Source: Chloroflexota bacterium (lineage in GTDB: Bacteria; Chloroflexota; Anaerolineae; Promineifilales; Promineifilaceae). From it: 64,000 bases of DNA. Position 1 is the first letter of the stretch, and each line of letters begins with the position of its first letter. Location: positions 62,001-126,000 of the forward strand of contig JACTMP010000054.1 in NCBI GenBank assembly GCA_014584575.1. The letters run 5' to 3'. A program made the position numbers and the translations under genes. The notes under the pieces were generated by a model. It was given only the letters and a program-made list of their open reading frames with translations. It was not told the DNA's origin and did no database searches. This document shows, piece by piece, positions 62,982-64,000 of this stretch.

Positions 62982-63569
62982 ATGACCACGTTACTCCTCA
63001 TTCGCCATGGTGAGACCGATTGGAATGTAGACGGCCGTTACACCGGCCAGTCTGACATTCCCCTGAATGATAACGGGCGGGTGCAGGCGCGGCAGGCGGC
63101 GGCGCAGTTGGCCGCCAACCCGCCCGATGTGGTGGTTTCGTCGGATTTGGAGCGAGCACGGGAAACGGCGGAAATTATCGCCGCCCCTTTTCAACTGCCG
63201 GTGCATACCGACCCCCGCCTGCGCGAGATAAACCAGGGGGTTTGGGAAGGTATGTACTTTCCTGACATCAAGGCGAAATATGCAGCCGAGTTTGCCGCCC
63301 GCGAGGCTGACCCCTTGAGCGTGGCCCCCCCCGGTGGGGAGACGGTGGGGCAGGTACGGGAAAGGGTGCTGACGGCCGTAGCCGACATTCACCAGAAATA
63401 TCCGGGCCAACGGGTGGCGGTGGTGGCGCACGGCCTGGCCCTGGCATTGATCAAAGCTGCCGCCATCAACCACCCCATCACCCAGGTCTGGGACCTCATC
63501 CCGCCCAATGCGCAGGTGGAGGAACTTATTTTTGACGATTTTGAGAGTGACGTGATGCTTGACACCTGA
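62982..63569 (+). CDS. histidine phosphatase family protein, probable glucosyl-3-phosphoglycerate phosphatase
   Basis: This 195-residue enzyme has the histidine-phosphatase RHG motif L-I-R-H-G-E-T-D-W-N (residues 6-15) with G-R-Y-T-G-Q-S-D-I-P-L-N after it. The second part includes S-S-D-L-E-R-A-R-E-T-A-E (about 50-61), E-I-N-Q-G-V-W-E-G-M (acidic catalytic Glu region, about 83-92) and V-A-V-V-A-H-G-L-A-L-A-L-I (catalytic His, about 150). Placed directly after gpgS it is a natural candidate for the phosphatase step that yields glucosylglycerate, but the family is broad. The stop TGA is in the ACACCTG tandem repeat. Confidence 0.8.
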   Translation: MTTLLLIRHGETDWNVDGRYTGQSDIPLNDNGRVQARQAAAQLAANPPDVVVSSDLERARETAEIIAAPFQLPVHTDPRLREINQGVWEGMYFPDIKAKYAAEFAAREADPLSVAPPGGETVGQVRERVLTAVADIHQKYPGQRVAVVAHGLALALIKAAAINHPITQVWDLIPPNAQVEELIFDDFESDVMLDT

Positions 63570-63594
63570 CACCTGACACCTGACACCTGACACC
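63561..63594. repeat. 7-base tandem repeat ACACCTG
   Basis: Nearly five direct ACACCTG copies begin within the last codons of the phosphatase. There is no inverted arm; an imperfect CCTCACGCATCACGAGG palindrome follows at 63598-63614. Confidence 0.88.
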
Positions 63595-63623
63595 GTTCCT
63601 CACGCATCACGAGGAGTTTACCT

Positions 63624-64000
63624 ATGACAGATCAACCCATGAACCGCCACTCCCTCCACATCGGTTTTGTCTCCACTCGTTTTGCCGACACCGATGGCGT
63701 GTCATTGGAAACGGCCAAATGGGCCGCAGTATTAGAGGGCATGGGGCATACATGCTACTACTTCTCCGGCCAGAGCGACCGGCCGGCCAGGCGCAGCATG
63801 GTTGTGCCCGAAGCGTTTTACCGCCACCCCGAAATCAAAGAGCGGCACGACCGCTTTTTTGCCCTGAGTCGGCGCACCGGCGAAGATACGCTGTGGATTC
63901 ACCACTGGCGCGGCAACTTCCGGCGGCATCTGTACCGCTTTATAGACAAGTTCAAAATTGACGCCCTCATCCCCGAAAATGTGCTGGCGATTCCCCTGAA
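63624..64000 (+). CDS. glycosyltransferase N-terminal half, cut by the window end
   Basis: The first 125 codons of a GT-B type glycosyltransferase are present: H-I-G-F-V-S-T-R-F-A-D-T-D-G-V-S-L-E-T-A-K-W (residues 11-32) is the donor/acceptor loop shared by retaining family 4-like transferases, followed by L-E-G-M-G-H-T-C-Y-Y-F-S-G. A GAGGAG ribosome site precedes ATG 63624. As the fourth gene of the glucosylglycerate cluster, it may add a second sugar (for example mannose). The C-terminal half, needed to judge this, lies outside the window. Confidence 0.7.
   Translation, partial: MTDQPMNRHSLHIGFVSTRFADTDGVSLETAKWAAVLEGMGHTCYYFSGQSDRPARRSMVVPEAFYRHPEIKERHDRFFALSRRTGEDTLWIHHWRGNFRRHLYRFIDKFKIDALIPENVLAIPL

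Noticed and set aside
63561..63594. Direct repeats as a CRISPR array
   Set aside because: Units are 7 bases with no spacers and no cas genes. The other arrays are also short-unit and inverted.

Overview
The window is GC-rich bacterial chromosome, most likely from an uncultured Chloroflexota (Anaerolineae-like) lineage. That placement is an inference. It rests on the Wood-Ljungdahl gene set, secreted proteins ending in a Y-L-P-V-[VI]-V-R tail, fusions of universal-stress-protein domains to other enzymes, and the gene content overall; no rRNA is present to test it. Two genome-wide signatures are obvious. The palindrome ACGGCCGT occurs about 140 times by my count, where about 2 would be expected by chance. 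Many intergenic gaps hold a short tandem array followed by its own reverse complement; the unit differs from gap to gap (for example GGAGATT, GGTAATT, GTGATGC or GGTAATC types).

Region 1 (1-2760, + strand): a small operon with a DICT-like sensory protein, an SRPBCC protein and a carotenoid-desaturase-like flavoprotein. Region 2 (2710-19911, - strand): a 17-kb, 12-gene Wood-Ljungdahl (acetyl-CoA pathway) operon. In transcription order it holds an HMA-like small protein, CO dehydrogenase (CooS/AcsA), a fused acetyl-CoA synthase / corrinoid protein small subunit (AcsB-AcsD), AcsC, a CoA-binding protein, the corrinoid reductive activator (AcsV/RACo), AcsE, malic enzyme, a thioredoxin-reductase-like flavoprotein without its cysteines, a MetV-MetF fusion and two CooC-type nickel-insertion ATPases. 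Together these cover the methyl transfer and carbonyl branch: methylene-THF reduction, methyl transfer to the corrinoid protein, CO2/CO interconversion and acetyl-CoA assembly. Formate dehydrogenase, Fhs and FolD are not here.

Region 3 (20017-26621, + strand): a 470-base non-coding segment with an array of hairpins, then a three-gene module ending in an XPB-type helicase preceded by two large helicase-associated proteins. Region 4 (26659-33060, - strand): a DUF418 membrane protein, cytidine deaminase, a GlmU-like nucleotidyltransferase, an HNH-like zinc protein lacking its core, tRNA-Gln, and the conserved dnaX-ybaB-recR cluster. Region 5 (33201-48805): a membrane ATPase fused to a formylglycine-generating-enzyme-like domain, a Trm112-like protein, a ParB-like/Usp fusion, a secreted glycosidase-like protein, a glycosyltransferase, an ATPase, threonine dehydratase, an amine-oxidase-like cytochrome c protein and sucAB (2-oxoglutarate dehydrogenase).

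Region 6 (49122-55274, - strand): a lipoprotein esterase, galactokinase, an orphan molybdopterin-binding hydroxylase subunit, a decayed two-gene remnant and a CE2/GDSL-type lipoprotein. Region 7 (55402-64000, + strand): a large secreted multidomain protein, then a probable glucosylglycerate-type compatible-solute cluster (GT4, Usp-fused glucosyl-3-phosphoglycerate synthase, histidine phosphatase, and a second glycosyltransferase cut by the window end). The co-occurrence of an oxygen-sensitive acetyl-CoA pathway with 2-oxoglutarate dehydrogenase and a c-type cytochrome suggests a metabolically flexible organism.
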